The translations under genes and the position numbers were made by a program. This document shows positions 1 to 8,846 of a stretch of 64,000 nucleotides of DNA, piece after piece; position 1 is the stretch's first letter; each line of letters begins with the position of its first letter. The notes under the pieces are model-generated. The model had not been told where the DNA came from and searched no databases. It saw only the letters and a program-made list of their open reading frames with translations. Source of the DNA: Rhizobium sp. RM (GTDB lineage Bacteria; Pseudomonadota; Alphaproteobacteria; Rhizobiales; Rhizobiaceae); assembly GCF_013390595.1 (NCBI RefSeq), contig NZ_JACAWV010000024.1, forward strand, positions 62,001 through 126,000, read 5' to 3'.

Positions 1-2
1 AG

Positions 3-209
3 AAAGGTGAGATCGTTGAATGTCCAGCCCAGTCTCTGGCTGTGAACTGGCTATTCTCAACCGGCATCCTCGAGCTGAGAGCTAATCTGTCGGGCAAAAA
101 ACTCGATCTGCCTGCAGCTACCGGACATGTCTTTCATCAGCACGGGACGATTAGCGGCATTCGCTTCGACGGTTTTTCATGTCAGTTCTCTCTTCGGTCC
201 ACCACCTAG
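3..209 (+). CDS. C-terminal end of a TreZ-like trehalohydrolase (partial)
   Basis: An open frame enters from the left edge and stops at 207-209, giving about 68 C-terminal residues. The tail has an aromatic strand, a hydrophobic-Gly turn and the motif ELRANLS followed by a proline, which resembles the C-terminal beta domain of malto-oligosyltrehalose trehalohydrolase (TreZ). TreZ releases trehalose from maltooligosyltrehalose, so a place before glgX fits rhizobial tre/glg clusters. The catalytic barrel lies outside the window. Another GH13 enzyme with the same tail domain is possible. Confidence 0.45.
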   Translation, partial: KGEIVECPAQSLAVNWLFSTGILELRANLSGKKLDLPAATGHVFHQHGTISGIRFDGFSCQFSLRSTT

Positions 210-268
210 TCTGAGCAATGTTTCATCAAGATCGCCAGTGAATGTCGCAGATAAACCCGTGAATTGCT

Positions 269-293
269 GGAACAATTTGCTGCCAATGCGGTT
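269..293 (+). promoter_or_regulatory. EcfG-type stress promoter of glgX
   Basis: GGAAC (269-273), 17 nt, then GTT (291-293), 50 nt before the glgX ATG. This matches the general-stress sigma factor consensus GGAAC-N16/17-CGTT (here gGTT). Confidence 0.7.
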
Positions 294-343
294 GAGAGAT
301 CCTGCGAACGCCAATTCCTTGGCACACATCCAAGAGGAAATTC

Positions 344-2407
344 ATGCCGAACAAAAGTCGCGAAGTTACGGTTGGTGATTATCGCCAGCTTGGCGCTACT
401 ACGAGTGAAGACGGTGTCAACTTCGCGATCTTTAGTGCCCATGCCGAGCGCATTGAGCTTTGCCTTTTCTCTGATGACGGTTCGAAAGAGCTCGAGCGGA
501 TTGAACTGCCCGAATACACCAACGAGGTGTGGCACGGATTTGTCCCTGGATTAAAACATGGGACGCTTTATGGTTACCGCGTCCACGGAAAATACGAACC
601 GGAAAACGGCCATCGCTTCAATCCAAACAAGTTGCTTGTCGATCCTTATGCAAGGGAGATCGTCGGGGAAATCGAATGGGAAAAATGCCACTTCGGTTAC
701 CGTCGAGACAGCACTGATCTCGACCTATCGTTCGACGAGTTGGACAGCGCGCCGTTTATGCCAAAGTCACGCGTCATCGGTTCCACACCTGCGAAAAACA
801 ACATCACGCCGGTTGATATCCCATGGGCGCGGACGATCTTCTACGAAACACACGTCAAGGGCTTCACAAAGCTTCATTCTGCCGTCCCGGAAAATCTCAG
901 AGGGACTTTCGAAGGGCTCGGTCATCGAGACGTCGTCTCCTACATAAAAAGCCTGGGTATCACGTCGGTCGAACTGCTGCCGATCCACTGGTTTCCAGAT
1001 GACGCGCATCTATCGGAAATGGGGCTCAAGAACTATTGGGGCTACAATTCACTGGGTTTCTTTGCGCCGGCAAATAGATATTTGGGTCCAAACGGCCTGA
1101 ATGGATTACGTGACATGGTGCGTGCATTCCATGAGGCCGGTATCGAAGTCATACTCGACGTGGTCTACAACCACACTGCCGAAGGAAACGAACTGGGGCC
1201 GACACTGTCGTTCCGCGGAATTGATAATTTTTCCTATTACCGAACCATGCCAGACGAACCTAGGTATTACATCAACGACACGGGAACTGGAAACACGGTC
1301 AATACGTCCCATCCGCGTGTGCTGCAAATGATTACCGACTCGTTGCGGTACTGGGCCCAGGAGGTGGGCGTTGATGGATTTCGGTTTGATCTTGGAACCA
1401 TCCTCGGGAGAGAGCCAGCTGGCTTCGATCAGCGTGGTGGCTTTTTCGACGCTGTCGGACAGGACCCCGTGCTGTCTCGACTGAAACTCGTTGGCGAACC
1501 GTGGGACATTGGGCCAGGCGGTTATCAGGTCGGGGGGTTTCCTCCTGGATGGGCAGAATGGAATGACAAATACAGGGATACGCTGCGAGACTATTGGCGG
1601 GGCGGTTGCCAGACACCCCATGAATTTGCAACGCGCTTCCTCGGTTCAGGTGACATCTACGATCTGCGCGGCCGGCGTCCCTGGTCGAGCGTCAATTTTG
1701 TGACGGCTCACGACGGCTTCACGCTTAACGATCTTGTCTCGTTCAACGACAAGCACAACGAAGCGAATGGCGAAGAAAACAAAGACGGGCACAGCGATAA
1801 CAGGAGCTTCAATTTCGGTGTTGAAGGACCTACCGAAGAACCGGCAATCAACGATAGCCGGGAACGGCAAAAGCGAAACTTCATTGCTACCTTACTCCTA
1901 TCTCATGGCACGCCGATGTTGCTCGCAGGGGATGAATTTGGACGTAGTCAATCGGGCAACAACAATTGCTATTGCCAGGATAATGAACTGAGCTGGGTTC
2001 ACTGGAACGATATTCCTGAGGCCGCAGAAAAGCTCAGAGAGTTCACGAGGCAGCTCCTCAAGTTGCGGAGTGAACACTCGATCCTGAGGCGAGAAAGCTG
2101 GCGCGATGGAATGATTGTCAACTGGTACAACCCGGATGGTTCTGAACTAACAGAAGATCAATGGGCGGACCCGAGCGGGACGTCGATGTGCGCGCGTATC
2201 TCTCGTGCCCACCATGAGGACGAAGGGTGGGACGACGTAGCCATTGTTTTTAATCCCGGCGATAACGACATTTCCTTCGATCTTCCGGAGAGCGTTGGCG
2301 TCTGGACTGAAGTTCTTTGTACGGGCGACGGTGATTTCGTTGACCGGAAAATTGATGGTCCCAAGTTGCATATTCCAGGCCGAAGCCTCGCGTTACTGCG
2401 TCACTAA
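344..2407 (+). CDS. glgX: Glycogen debranching enzyme GlgX
   Basis: The 687-residue protein is an isoamylase-type GH13 enzyme that cleaves alpha-1,6 branch points of phosphorylase-trimmed glycogen in the cytoplasm. An N-terminal CBM48-like domain (about 15-110) precedes the barrel. Conserved regions are DVVYNHTAEG (272-281), GFRFD with the nucleophile Asp349, GEPWD with acid/base Glu385 and TAHDG with His456-Asp457. Length is normal for GlgX. The ATG follows a purine-rich site (AGAGG) and an EcfG-type promoter lies 50 nt upstream. glgA follows on the same strand with its own stress promoter, so storage-glucan turnover appears to be placed under stress control. Confidence 0.95.
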   Translation: MPNKSREVTVGDYRQLGATTSEDGVNFAIFSAHAERIELCLFSDDGSKELERIELPEYTNEVWHGFVPGLKHGTLYGYRVHGKYEPENGHRFNPNKLLVDPYAREIVGEIEWEKCHFGYRRDSTDLDLSFDELDSAPFMPKSRVIGSTPAKNNITPVDIPWARTIFYETHVKGFTKLHSAVPENLRGTFEGLGHRDVVSYIKSLGITSVELLPIHWFPDDAHLSEMGLKNYWGYNSLGFFAPANRYLGPNGLNGLRDMVRAFHEAGIEVILDVVYNHTAEGNELGPTLSFRGIDNFSYYRTMPDEPRYYINDTGTGNTVNTSHPRVLQMITDSLRYWAQEVGVDGFRFDLGTILGREPAGFDQRGGFFDAVGQDPVLSRLKLVGEPWDIGPGGYQVGGFPPGWAEWNDKYRDTLRDYWRGGCQTPHEFATRFLGSGDIYDLRGRRPWSSVNFVTAHDGFTLNDLVSFNDKHNEANGEENKDGHSDNRSFNFGVEGPTEEPAINDSRERQKRNFIATLLLSHGTPMLLAGDEFGRSQSGNNNCYCQDNELSWVHWNDIPEAAEKLREFTRQLLKLRSEHSILRRESWRDGMIVNWYNPDGSELTEDQWADPSGTSMCARISRAHHEDEGWDDVAIVFNPGDNDISFDLPESVGVWTEVLCTGDGDFVDRKIDGPKLHIPGRSLALLRH

Positions 2408-2494
2408 CTCGTTTCATATTATGCGCAAGAGACCCCACTAAGTCACATCGGAAAAGAAATTTGCTTTCCGTCCCTCCTGATCAACCGATTGCGT

Positions 2495-2519
2495 GGAACC
2501 AACCGTCGGTAGACCGGTT
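2495..2519 (+). promoter_or_regulatory. EcfG-type stress promoter of glgA
   Basis: GGAAC (2495-2499), 17 nt, GTT (2517-2519), 57 nt before the glgA ATG. The glgX-glgA gap is only 169 bp, yet it carries a separate copy of the motif. Confidence 0.7.
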
Positions 2520-2576
2520 TGGGCACGTGTGAAAAATTTGCCTGAACGTCCTCTTCCCAGATTCTGGAGCATCCTG

Positions 2577-4099
2577 ATGCGCATCCTCGCCGTGACGGCT
2601 GAAATGTTTCCATTTGTAAAAACCGGTGGTCTGGCCGACGCTGCAGGCGCCCTCCCCGATGCTCTGGAAAGGCTCGGCGCCGACGTCCGGACACTTCTTC
2701 CCGGATATCGGAAAATCAGACACCTTTTTTCAGATCGAGAGCCGCAGTTTTCAACCAAGGTGCTGGGGCAGCAGGTCTCGATCTACGAACTTACTGCCCA
2801 TGGTCAGAAGCTCTTCATTCTGGACGCCCCACATCTTTTTGATCGCGATGGCAGTCCCTACGGTCACAACGGGCAGGCCTTCACCGATAATGATCTGAGA
2901 TACGCTGTTTTGTCGAAAGCAGCATCCTTGATTGCTCTCGGTGCGATTGAGGACTGGAAACCGGACCTAGTCCATGCACACGATTGGCATGCGGCGCTGT
3001 CCTGTGTTTACCTTGCCGATGCTGTCGAAAAAATTCCCACGGTTTTGACACTCCATAATCTGGCTTTTCAGGGACAGTATTCACTCGAGCGAGCCGATGA
3101 TTTGGAGCTGCCGCAACACCGTCGCACTGTCGAATGCCTCGAATATTACGGAGATATGTCGTTCCTGAAAGCGGGGCTTATAACGGCCTCGGCGATTACC
3201 ACGGTGAGCCAACATACGCTCGCGAAATACTCACCGCAGACGGCGGGATGGGAATGCAGGGCGTTTTGGAAACGCGACGCGGCGAGATCTACGGGATCGT
3301 CAACGGTGTCGATCAAGACGTTTGGAACCCTGCCACAGACCCGTTTATCCTGGCAAATTTCACGTCGGCAACTTCTGCGAGGCGGGCGTTGAACAAGCAT
3401 GCGCTCCTTCAGGCACTTGGTCTGGCTCACACCGACGGGCCGGTGTTTGGCGTCGTCAGCCGACTGACCTGGCAAAAAGGCATCGACCTGCTGCCGCAGC
3501 TCGTTCCATTGATCATCGCGAGCAAAGGCCGCCTCATCGTGCATGGTCAAGGGGATCGGTCTCTCGAGGATGAGTTAGGTGCACTGGCAAAGCAGTACCC
3601 CGAACTTGTCAGTATCCATATCGGATATGACGAGAGGCTTGCTCACATGGTCCAAGCCGGTTCAGATTTCATTATCCAGCCCTCGCGCTTTGAACCATGC
3701 GGGTTAACGCAACTTTATGCGCTGCGTTATGGCGCTATACCGATCGTAAGTCGGACAGGTGGCCTGGCCGAAACAATAATTGATGCGAACGATGCTGCGA
3801 CTGAGGCAGGGGTGGCGACAGGCTTCCAGTTCGAACCCTCGAACCTAGATGATCTACGCTCCGCAGTCGAACGCGCGATCAGTATCTTTAGAAAGCGCGA
3901 CGGCTTCAAACGCCTACAAACACAGGCCATGAACGCGAACTTTTCTTGGGACAAAAGCGCCGCTCAATACTACTCATTGTTTGAGGCTCTTATACAGCCC
4001 GCCATGTCCAAGCCTGCTAAAGTCATCCGGTTCGCACCGGAAATCCTTCGGGACTTAAAAGCAGAGCGAAGAGCGATTGGGAAAGTCATCGGCCTCTAG
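2577..4099 (+). pseudogene. glgA: Glycogen synthase GlgA, interrupted by a one-base frameshift
   Basis: GlgA (GT5) transfers glucose from ADP-glucose to growing glucan. The first part starts at ATG 2577 (MRILAVT) and carries the KTGGLAD ADP-glucose-binding motif; it stays in frame to ITTVS near 3208. The rest continues in the next frame from PTYAREILT to the stop at 4099 and includes the C-terminal signature FEPCGLTQLYALRYG and the nearby GGLAETI. Inserting one C at about 3209-3211 (AGCCAACA to AGCCCAACA) restores VSPTYAR and a continuous protein of about 508 residues, normal for the family. As given, the product would be truncated after the GT5 domain. No slippery heptamer is apparent at the shift, so a true mutation or a sequencing error is more likely than programmed frameshifting. 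Confidence 0.85.
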
Positions 4100-4539
4100 G
4101 AACGTAATATCTCGCTCCACTTAAGCGTTGGAATCACGGCTTCTACAATGTAGATTTAGCCTAATTTATCGACGTTCAGCTCCGGCCAACCGTTCGAGGC
4201 CCTCGACCGCTAAAAAGGCCTGCGGGGTCTGCGTCATGCTCTAGAAACCATCCAGGGTCGTTCTGTGGCATTCGTAAGTTATAGCTATAAGCTCATCTAA
4301 ATTACATAAGCCTGCTACGCCTCCGATAACCACGCCGGAAGCCATCCCCTGAGCGCCAATCTGCGGCGACACTGTTCAATGCTTACTGCGGCAACAAGCT
4401 GCCGATCAGAGGTGAAGGCAGGGAACAATCGGGCCTACACAAAGTTTGAAGAGGTGGAACCCGTCAAACGATGCAGCGACGACGTGTTTCGCCCAGCGGA
4501 TCGAATCGAGTTTTTTTATATATCCCCATGGAGGGTGCT
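4100..4539. other. Intergenic region after glgA
   Basis: I see no convincing gene here. The only recognisable element is the EcfG-type promoter at 4422-4446 serving the next small gene. The AT-rich stretch around 4270-4310 has no clear structure. Confidence 0.5.
4422..4446 (+). promoter_or_regulatory. EcfG-type stress promoter
   Basis: GGAAC (4422-4426), 17 nt, GTT (4444-4446; aGTT), 93 nt upstream of the small gene at 4540. Confidence 0.55.
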
Positions 4540-4749
4540 ATGTCGGAAATTAAAGATGACGCAAAGGGGCAGTATGCTCCATCGCAAGCAGATCGAAACG
4601 CGTCCGGCGTAGCGAGCGCCAAACCGACCGTCGTGACAGGATCCGAGGATGCAACTGTCCACCGAGCGCCACCCGGCCAAAAGCGTGTCAAGGATTTTGA
4701 TTTGAATTTCGACCAAGCGAAATCGAAAAATCAGGATGACCGTGGCTGA
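4540..4749 (+). CDS. Small hydrophilic protein, 69 aa
   Basis: A 69-residue polar protein beginning MSEIKDDAKGQY, with a basic patch (GQKRVKDF) and a charged tail. There is no signal peptide or membrane segment. ATG 4540 is chosen because GGAGGG lies just upstream; a longer in-frame extension has no such site. Its family is not recognised. The upstream stress promoter and low-complexity hydrophilic composition suggest a stress-induced, possibly disordered protein. Confidence 0.6.
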   Translation: MSEIKDDAKGQYAPSQADRNASGVASAKPTVVTGSEDATVHRAPPGQKRVKDFDLNFDQAKSKNQDDRG

Positions 4750-4773
4750 GTTCGGTTCAATCCGGAGTATCGG

Positions 4774-5208
4774 TTACTCAGTGAGATGGGTGCCGGCACT
4801 GGCAATGTTACCAAGTATTCTGAGACCTTCTCGATATTTGTGGCCGTCGGCCCCGATGCGCTGGGACAGAACTAGGTTGTCCTCCAGATCAGCGTGCTTG
4901 ACAGGTCGGGCCAAGCCATTTCGAGCAGCGCGATCAACAAAACTCGCCCACCCCTCGCGTTCTCGGCGCGTGAGAGCGTCTACAGCATCAGTAATCCTGG
5001 GGGGGAAGCCCTCAGCTTGAATTCGTCCAAGGGTCCAGCCAGATCCTTTCTCAACGACATCGTGGAGATAAGCGACGATTTTCGCATCAGGGTCTATGAT
5101 GCGCTCAGCCACTCGCTTGCAATGTTCAAAGTAGGGCAGCCCCAGTTTGTCCTTTTGCCCGTCATGGGCAGAGCGGGCGATATTGATTGCAAGGTCCAAC
5201 TGATCCAT
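4774..5208 (-). CDS. HD-domain phosphohydrolase of the RelA/SpoT hydrolase type
   Basis: This 144-residue protein has the HD-superfamily pattern: an N-terminal AHDGQKDK segment, PYFEHCKRVA, the metal-binding YLHDVVEK and a late KHADLEDN. These match stand-alone (p)ppGpp-hydrolase-like domains (SpoT/MESH1-like), so a role in removing alarmone or a related nucleotide is plausible but unproved. No synthetase or TGS domain is present. ATG 5208 follows GAGGA. The gene starts 9 bp after the membrane-protein gene at 5218-5511 ends, so the two are probably cotranscribed from the stress promoter at 5544-5568. Confidence 0.75.
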   Translation of the reverse strand: MDQLDLAINIARSAHDGQKDKLGLPYFEHCKRVAERIIDPDAKIVAYLHDVVEKGSGWTLGRIQAEGFPPRITDAVDALTRREREGWASFVDRAARNGLARPVKHADLEDNLVLSQRIGADGHKYREGLRILGNIASAGTHLTE

Positions 5209-5217
5209 TTGAATTCC

Positions 5218-5511
5218 TCATCGCACAGGATTTCGATCTGTTCCCTCGGATGCCGGCTTACTTCCCTCAGGCGGATTATTGTCAAAGCTCTCGGGTTTCG
5301 GTGCGCCGGGGTTGAGCGTTTCGTTCGATCCTGACGAAACAGTCTTGTCTGGTTCGTTCGGAGCGATGCTCGATCCCCAAAGTTCCAGCAACACCCAAAC
5401 AATAGCCGCAAAGGCGAGACTACAAACAAGAACGACAAGGACTGGTGTCCCTTTTTTCCCTGGTCGCACCTCTATCGCCGGAATTTCCTGCTTGGTTTTT
5501 TTGCTCGCCAT
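5218..5511 (-). CDS. Small single-pass membrane protein, 97 aa
   Basis: A lysine-rich N-terminus is followed by one hydrophobic helix (about residues 23-46, VLVVLVCSLAFAAIVWVLL) and a Pro/Asn/Ser-rich polar tail, probably periplasmic. ATG 5511 is preferred over the GTG one codon earlier because AAGGA is spaced 8 nt from it. Its family is not recognised. It is the first gene after the minus-strand stress promoter and lies just upstream of the HD hydrolase. Confidence 0.6.
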   Translation of the reverse strand: MASKKTKQEIPAIEVRPGKKGTPVLVVLVCSLAFAAIVWVLLELWGSSIAPNEPDKTVSSGSNETLNPGAPKPESFDNNPPEGSKPASEGTDRNPVR

Positions 5512-5543
5512 CACGATTTCCTTGGAATGATAGGTCTTGCTCT

Positions 5544-5568
5544 AACTACCATTAGCGGTCCGGGTTCC
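5544..5568 (-). promoter_or_regulatory. EcfG-type stress promoter (minus strand)
   Basis: On the minus strand GGAAC (5568-5564), 17 nt, GTT (5546-5544), 32 nt before the 5511 start. It lies back-to-back with the plus-strand copy at 5634-5658. Confidence 0.65.
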
Positions 5569-5633
5569 TGAGATATTTCGCGTTGTCAGCAACTGTGCCT
5601 CCGCAGGTTTCTGACTTTTCGGTCCACTACGCG

Positions 5634-5658
5634 GGAACTGCGTTGCCACGTCATTGTT
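5634..5658 (+). promoter_or_regulatory. EcfG-type stress promoter (plus strand)
   Basis: GGAAC (5634-5638), 17 nt, GTT (5656-5658; tGTT), 25 nt before ATG 5684. It is divergent from the copy at 5544-5568. Confidence 0.6.
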
Positions 5659-5683
5659 AGGAGGAAAAACGGGAGACACCACG

Positions 5684-5962
5684 ATGGAACCAAATTTTGA
5701 AATCCAGGCCCACGAAGATGGCTGGGCGATACTGCGCAATCAGGTCCTTCAAGGCGTATATCCGAGTTATCACATGGCAGCTTCGTCACTGCCTCAGAAA
5801 GCACGAAAGCACCAAAAAGGACGCTCAGGAAGCCTGGGTTATTTTCCGCAAAAACCGATAGCTGTTATTCCGCCTCATCTCGTGGAGGTTCCACTCAGGG
5901 ATAAGGAAGAGTTGATATTGCCCATTGGTGTGGATGGCCATGTCTTGAGCGACAGCAGTTAG
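5684..5962 (+). CDS. Small protein of unknown function, 92 aa
   Basis: The protein begins MEPNFEIQAHEDGW and has a short beta-rich N-terminus (WAILRNQVLQG) and a helix ending in lysines. The pattern is loosely like the DUF2188 fold, a weak resemblance only. ATG 5684 is chosen because GGGAG lies about 9 nt upstream and the stress promoter ends 25 nt before it; an upstream in-frame start would leave almost no leader. No signal peptide or membrane segment. Confidence 0.55.
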   Translation: MEPNFEIQAHEDGWAILRNQVLQGVYPSYHMAASSLPQKARKHQKGRSGSLGYFPQKPIAVIPPHLVEVPLRDKEELILPIGVDGHVLSDSS

Positions 5963-6030
5963 TTGCTGTACTACTACGACAAACTCAGCAACACGGCTTC
6001 TTGAAGTGAGTTGGCGACCAACCTCGAACG

Positions 6031-6690
6031 CTAACTGCTCGCAAGACGGATCAGTCTGAAGAAGCCTACAGGACGAATTCGCGTGTTCTCAACAAGAGAG
6101 ACGTCTTTCGACTGAGAGAGCCATCTGGTTATCATCTCAGAACGAAATGCTGAACTCAGACCAAGTTTTCGCGCCACGGGTGAGATAAATTCTTCGAACT
6201 CGCGAAGCCCGCCGGCGCTTTCTGTCAATTTGCTCACGATGATAATCTCTCCTCCTGGGCGCACGATGCGGGCGCACTCATTCAGCAGAGCGTCTGGATC
6301 GGGCACGAGCGGCAAGACAAATGGAATACATATGACGTCGAACGATCGATCAGGAAACTTCATATTGCATGCATCCATGACTTCAAGTTTCATCACGTGC
6401 GCGAGCCCTAATTTTTCTTTTTTTCTTGTCGCGCGCTCGAGCATCTCAGCCGAGATATCAATCCCGGTGACGCGACTGTCAGGTGGATAAAAGGGCAGGA
6501 TGAGACCGGTCCCTACGCCTACTTCCAAGATGTCTCGCCCGACCTCGGCGGCGCGGGCCGCCAAGGTCCGCTGCGCACGCCTCAAGAACAAACTGTAAAC
6601 GATATCGTAGACGGGCGCCCAGTACCGGTAGATCGCTCGTTGGTCCAGACAGTTTGGAACTGTGCGGTACTTTGAATCGCTCACCTGCAT
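6031..6690 (-). CDS. Class I SAM methyltransferase, PmtA-like
   Basis: 219 residues with a Rossmann methyltransferase core: motif I LEVGVGTG (55-62), GIDIS (76-80), MDACNMKFPD and SFDVICIPFVLPLVPDP, then RPGGEIIIVSK. The arrangement closely recalls rhizobial phosphatidylethanolamine N-methyltransferase PmtA, which makes phosphatidylcholine at the cytoplasmic membrane. Other small-molecule methyltransferases (UbiE/Cfr-like) share this core, so the substrate is inferred. It begins 40 bp after the SDR gene upstream and is probably cotranscribed with it. Confidence 0.75.
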   Translation of the reverse strand: MQVSDSKYRTVPNCLDQRAIYRYWAPVYDIVYSLFLRRAQRTLAARAAEVGRDILEVGVGTGLILPFYPPDSRVTGIDISAEMLERATRKKEKLGLAHVMKLEVMDACNMKFPDRSFDVICIPFVLPLVPDPDALLNECARIVRPGGEIIIVSKLTESAGGLREFEEFISPVARKLGLSSAFRSEMITRWLSQSKDVSLVENTRIRPVGFFRLIRLASS

Positions 6691-6730
6691 GTCCTTGAGA
6701 AAAAAGAGAACGTTGTCGTATGTTTAAGGC

Positions 6731-7588
6731 TCACAACAAAGGTTTTCCACCGGTGACAGCGATCGTCGCGCCGGAGACGTAACTGGACATTGGATCAGCC
6801 AGCATGACATAGGCTGTCGCGAGTTCTGCGGGTTGGCCAGGGCGCCCCATGGGTACTTGATGACCAAAATTGGTTACCTTGTCCGCGGGCATCGTAGCAG
6901 GTATCAGCGGTGTCCAGATCGGACCTGGAGCGACTGCATTGGCGCGAATATCTTTCTTGGCAAGCAACTGTGCGAGCCCAGCTGTGAAGTTTTGAATTGC
7001 TCCTTTTGTCGTTGCGTACGCCAGCAAGGTCGGATTTGGGCTGTCAGCGTTGATCGACGCGGTGTTTATGATGGCGGAGCCCGGCTTCATGTAAGGAACA
7101 GCAGCCTTCGTGAGATAAAACATAGCGTGGATGTTTACGGCAAACGTCATCTGCCACTCTTCATCGGCAATATCCTCGATCTCATTGAAGGTGTTTTGAT
7201 GCGCAGCATTGTTAACGAGGATGTCGATTGCGCCGAGCTCACTCACCATTCGCTCGACTATCTGCCGGCAGTGAGAGGACGCCTGGATGTCTCCGGAGAA
7301 CAGAACGGCAGTTCTGCCGGCCTCTTCAACTAACCGTTGAGTTTCGGCAGCGTCGTCATGTTCGTTGAGATAGGAGATGAGGACGTCCGCACCTTCACGG
7401 GCATACGCAATTGCCACCGCTCTCCCAATCCCGCTATCCCCTCCTGTTATGAGTGCTTTCTTTCCCTCCAATCTCCTGGAACCGACATAACTTTTTTCCC
7501 CGTGGTCAGGATATGGAGACATTTCGCTCGTTCGACCCGGCATTTTTTGTTGTTGAGACGGAAACGGCGGATGCGGATAGCCAGGCAT
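6731..7588 (-). CDS. Short-chain dehydrogenase/reductase (YghA/glucose-dehydrogenase-like)
   Basis: A 285-residue classical SDR with an extra proline-rich N-terminal 40 residues, as in the YghA/GsiB-neighbour stress SDRs. The coenzyme motif TGGDSGIG is at 48-55, NNAA near 125 and the catalytic Ser177, Tyr190 and Lys194 (YATTK). It probably reduces or oxidises a small alcohol or carbonyl using NAD(P); the substrate is unknown. ATG 7588 has GAGG upstream. It lies downstream of the 62-aa gene at 7745 and upstream of the PmtA-like gene on the same strand. Confidence 0.85.
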   Translation of the reverse strand: MPGYPHPPFPSQQQKMPGRTSEMSPYPDHGEKSYVGSRRLEGKKALITGGDSGIGRAVAIAYAREGADVLISYLNEHDDAAETQRLVEEAGRTAVLFSGDIQASSHCRQIVERMVSELGAIDILVNNAAHQNTFNEIEDIADEEWQMTFAVNIHAMFYLTKAAVPYMKPGSAIINTASINADSPNPTLLAYATTKGAIQNFTAGLAQLLAKKDIRANAVAPGPIWTPLIPATMPADKVTNFGHQVPMGRPGQPAELATAYVMLADPMSSYVSGATIAVTGGKPLL

Positions 7589-7744
7589 GATTAAACCTCG
7601 TTCTTAAGAATTAAACCGAGAACGCTAAGCGAATTGGCACTGCATAAGCTTCGTTCCTGCGCCCGAACTGCGGATCGCAGGCAATGTTCCTTGAAAAGTT
7701 GATGTCTGTTGTAGAGAGCGGCGACTGGCCGGCTAGCAAAAACC

Positions 7745-7933
7745 TTAAGACTGCTTATCTCCCGACGCACGTCGGCGAACTGGCTCATTGGGAATGTGAC
7801 CTGATTTATCCTTTATCTCGTCGCTCTGTTCACGATTGTCATTTCTATTGCTTTCATCCTGCCCCGGCGGAAGAATGCCAAGTTCCGTCAGGAGACTAGC
7901 GAGACCACTTTTCTTTTGGCGATCGTTCGACAT
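7745..7933 (-). CDS. Small hydrophilic protein, 62 aa
   Basis: The protein begins MSNDRQKKSGLASLLTELGILPPG and ends in a charged Asn/Asp/Arg-rich tail. It is soluble and not recognised. ATG 7933 is favoured over an upstream start by an excellent AGGAGG site 6 nt before it. It is the first of three same-strand genes running to 6031. Confidence 0.6.
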   Translation of the reverse strand: MSNDRQKKSGLASLLTELGILPPGQDESNRNDNREQSDEIKDKSGHIPNEPVRRRASGDKQS

Positions 7934-8031
7934 AATTTTCCTCCTCAATTCAAAATGATTTGCAATGTCCCCAGTCATCTAACCAGGATTGGACGTTAGC
8001 TGTTGCCACGGCGAGCAATCTCATCTCATTC

Positions 8032-8835
8032 TCATTTATCTGAGGCACTGCCGGGCTCTGCCATCTTTCGATGTTGACGCGCTAACATGTCAGCAGGTAG
8101 TACGTTGGCAGCGGCCGATATCACTTTGTTTTTCCATCCCGATACTACATCACCCTCACCGTTCAGCATGGCGTCAAATCCGGCTTTAGCCACATCGGCT
8201 GGATCGTCCTTTTTTGCTTGCCCAACTGATGTATCGAGCATATCGGCTCGAGCGAAGAAATGTGTCTCGGTTGGCCCTGGCATGAGACACGTAACGGTAA
8301 CGCCAGTGTCCTTCAGTTCTTCCCGCAATGCGAAGGAAAATGAATTGATAAAAGCCTTGGTGCCATTGTAGACCGCTTGAAAGGTGCCCGGCGTGAAACC
8401 AGCTATCGAGCCAGTCAGCAGGATGCGCCCTGCGCCACGGCTTCGCATGTTCCGCCCAATTTCGTGCACGAGGTAGATTGTTCCGACGATGTTTGTCTCG
8501 ATGACTTCCAGGGCCACTGCAAAGTCCTGGTCGAGAAAACCCTTTCCGAGGCCGCGGCCGGCATTGGCCATCAACAGGTCGACAGACCGGCCATCGGCAG
8601 CAATGTCTTCGATCAGGCGATCGACGCCATCTATTGTGGAGAGATCGGCCTGAACAGCTTGAACCGAGACGCCGAAATCCTGGAGATGGATAGCGATATC
8701 TTCAATTTTTGCTTCGTCGGATGCAATGATGAGATCATAGCCCGTCGACGCCGCAATGGTTGCAAGCTCAAGCCCTATCCCGCTTGATGCACCTGTCACG
8801 ACCGCCAGCCCCATGGTCGATTTTACGACTCCCAT
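8032..8835 (-). CDS. Short-chain dehydrogenase (YqjQ/DltE-like)
   Basis: 267 residues with TGASSGIG (14-21), MANAG, Ser143, and the YNGTK active site (Tyr156, Lys160). The line FSFALREELKDTGVTVTCLMPGPTETHFF is typical of the DltE/SadH branch of SDRs. ATG 8835 is chosen (AAAGGA 8 nt upstream); the longer frame would run into the preceding gene. It starts 12 bp after the alcohol dehydrogenase ends, so the two oxidoreductases form a likely operon. Substrate unknown. Confidence 0.85.
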   Translation of the reverse strand: MGVVKSTMGLAVVTGASSGIGLELATIAASTGYDLIIASDEAKIEDIAIHLQDFGVSVQAVQADLSTIDGVDRLIEDIAADGRSVDLLMANAGRGLGKGFLDQDFAVALEVIETNIVGTIYLVHEIGRNMRSRGAGRILLTGSIAGFTPGTFQAVYNGTKAFINSFSFALREELKDTGVTVTCLMPGPTETHFFARADMLDTSVGQAKKDDPADVAKAGFDAMLNGEGDVVSGWKNKVISAAANVLPADMLARQHRKMAEPGSASDK

Positions 8836-8846
8836 GTCGTTGTCCT

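Noticed and set aside
1106..1621. Minus-strand open frame inside glgX
   Set aside because: Antisense to conserved GH13 motifs; shadow.
3200..3215. Programmed frameshifting as the explanation for glgA
   Set aside because: No slippery heptamer or downstream structure was recognised, and GlgA is not known to use it.
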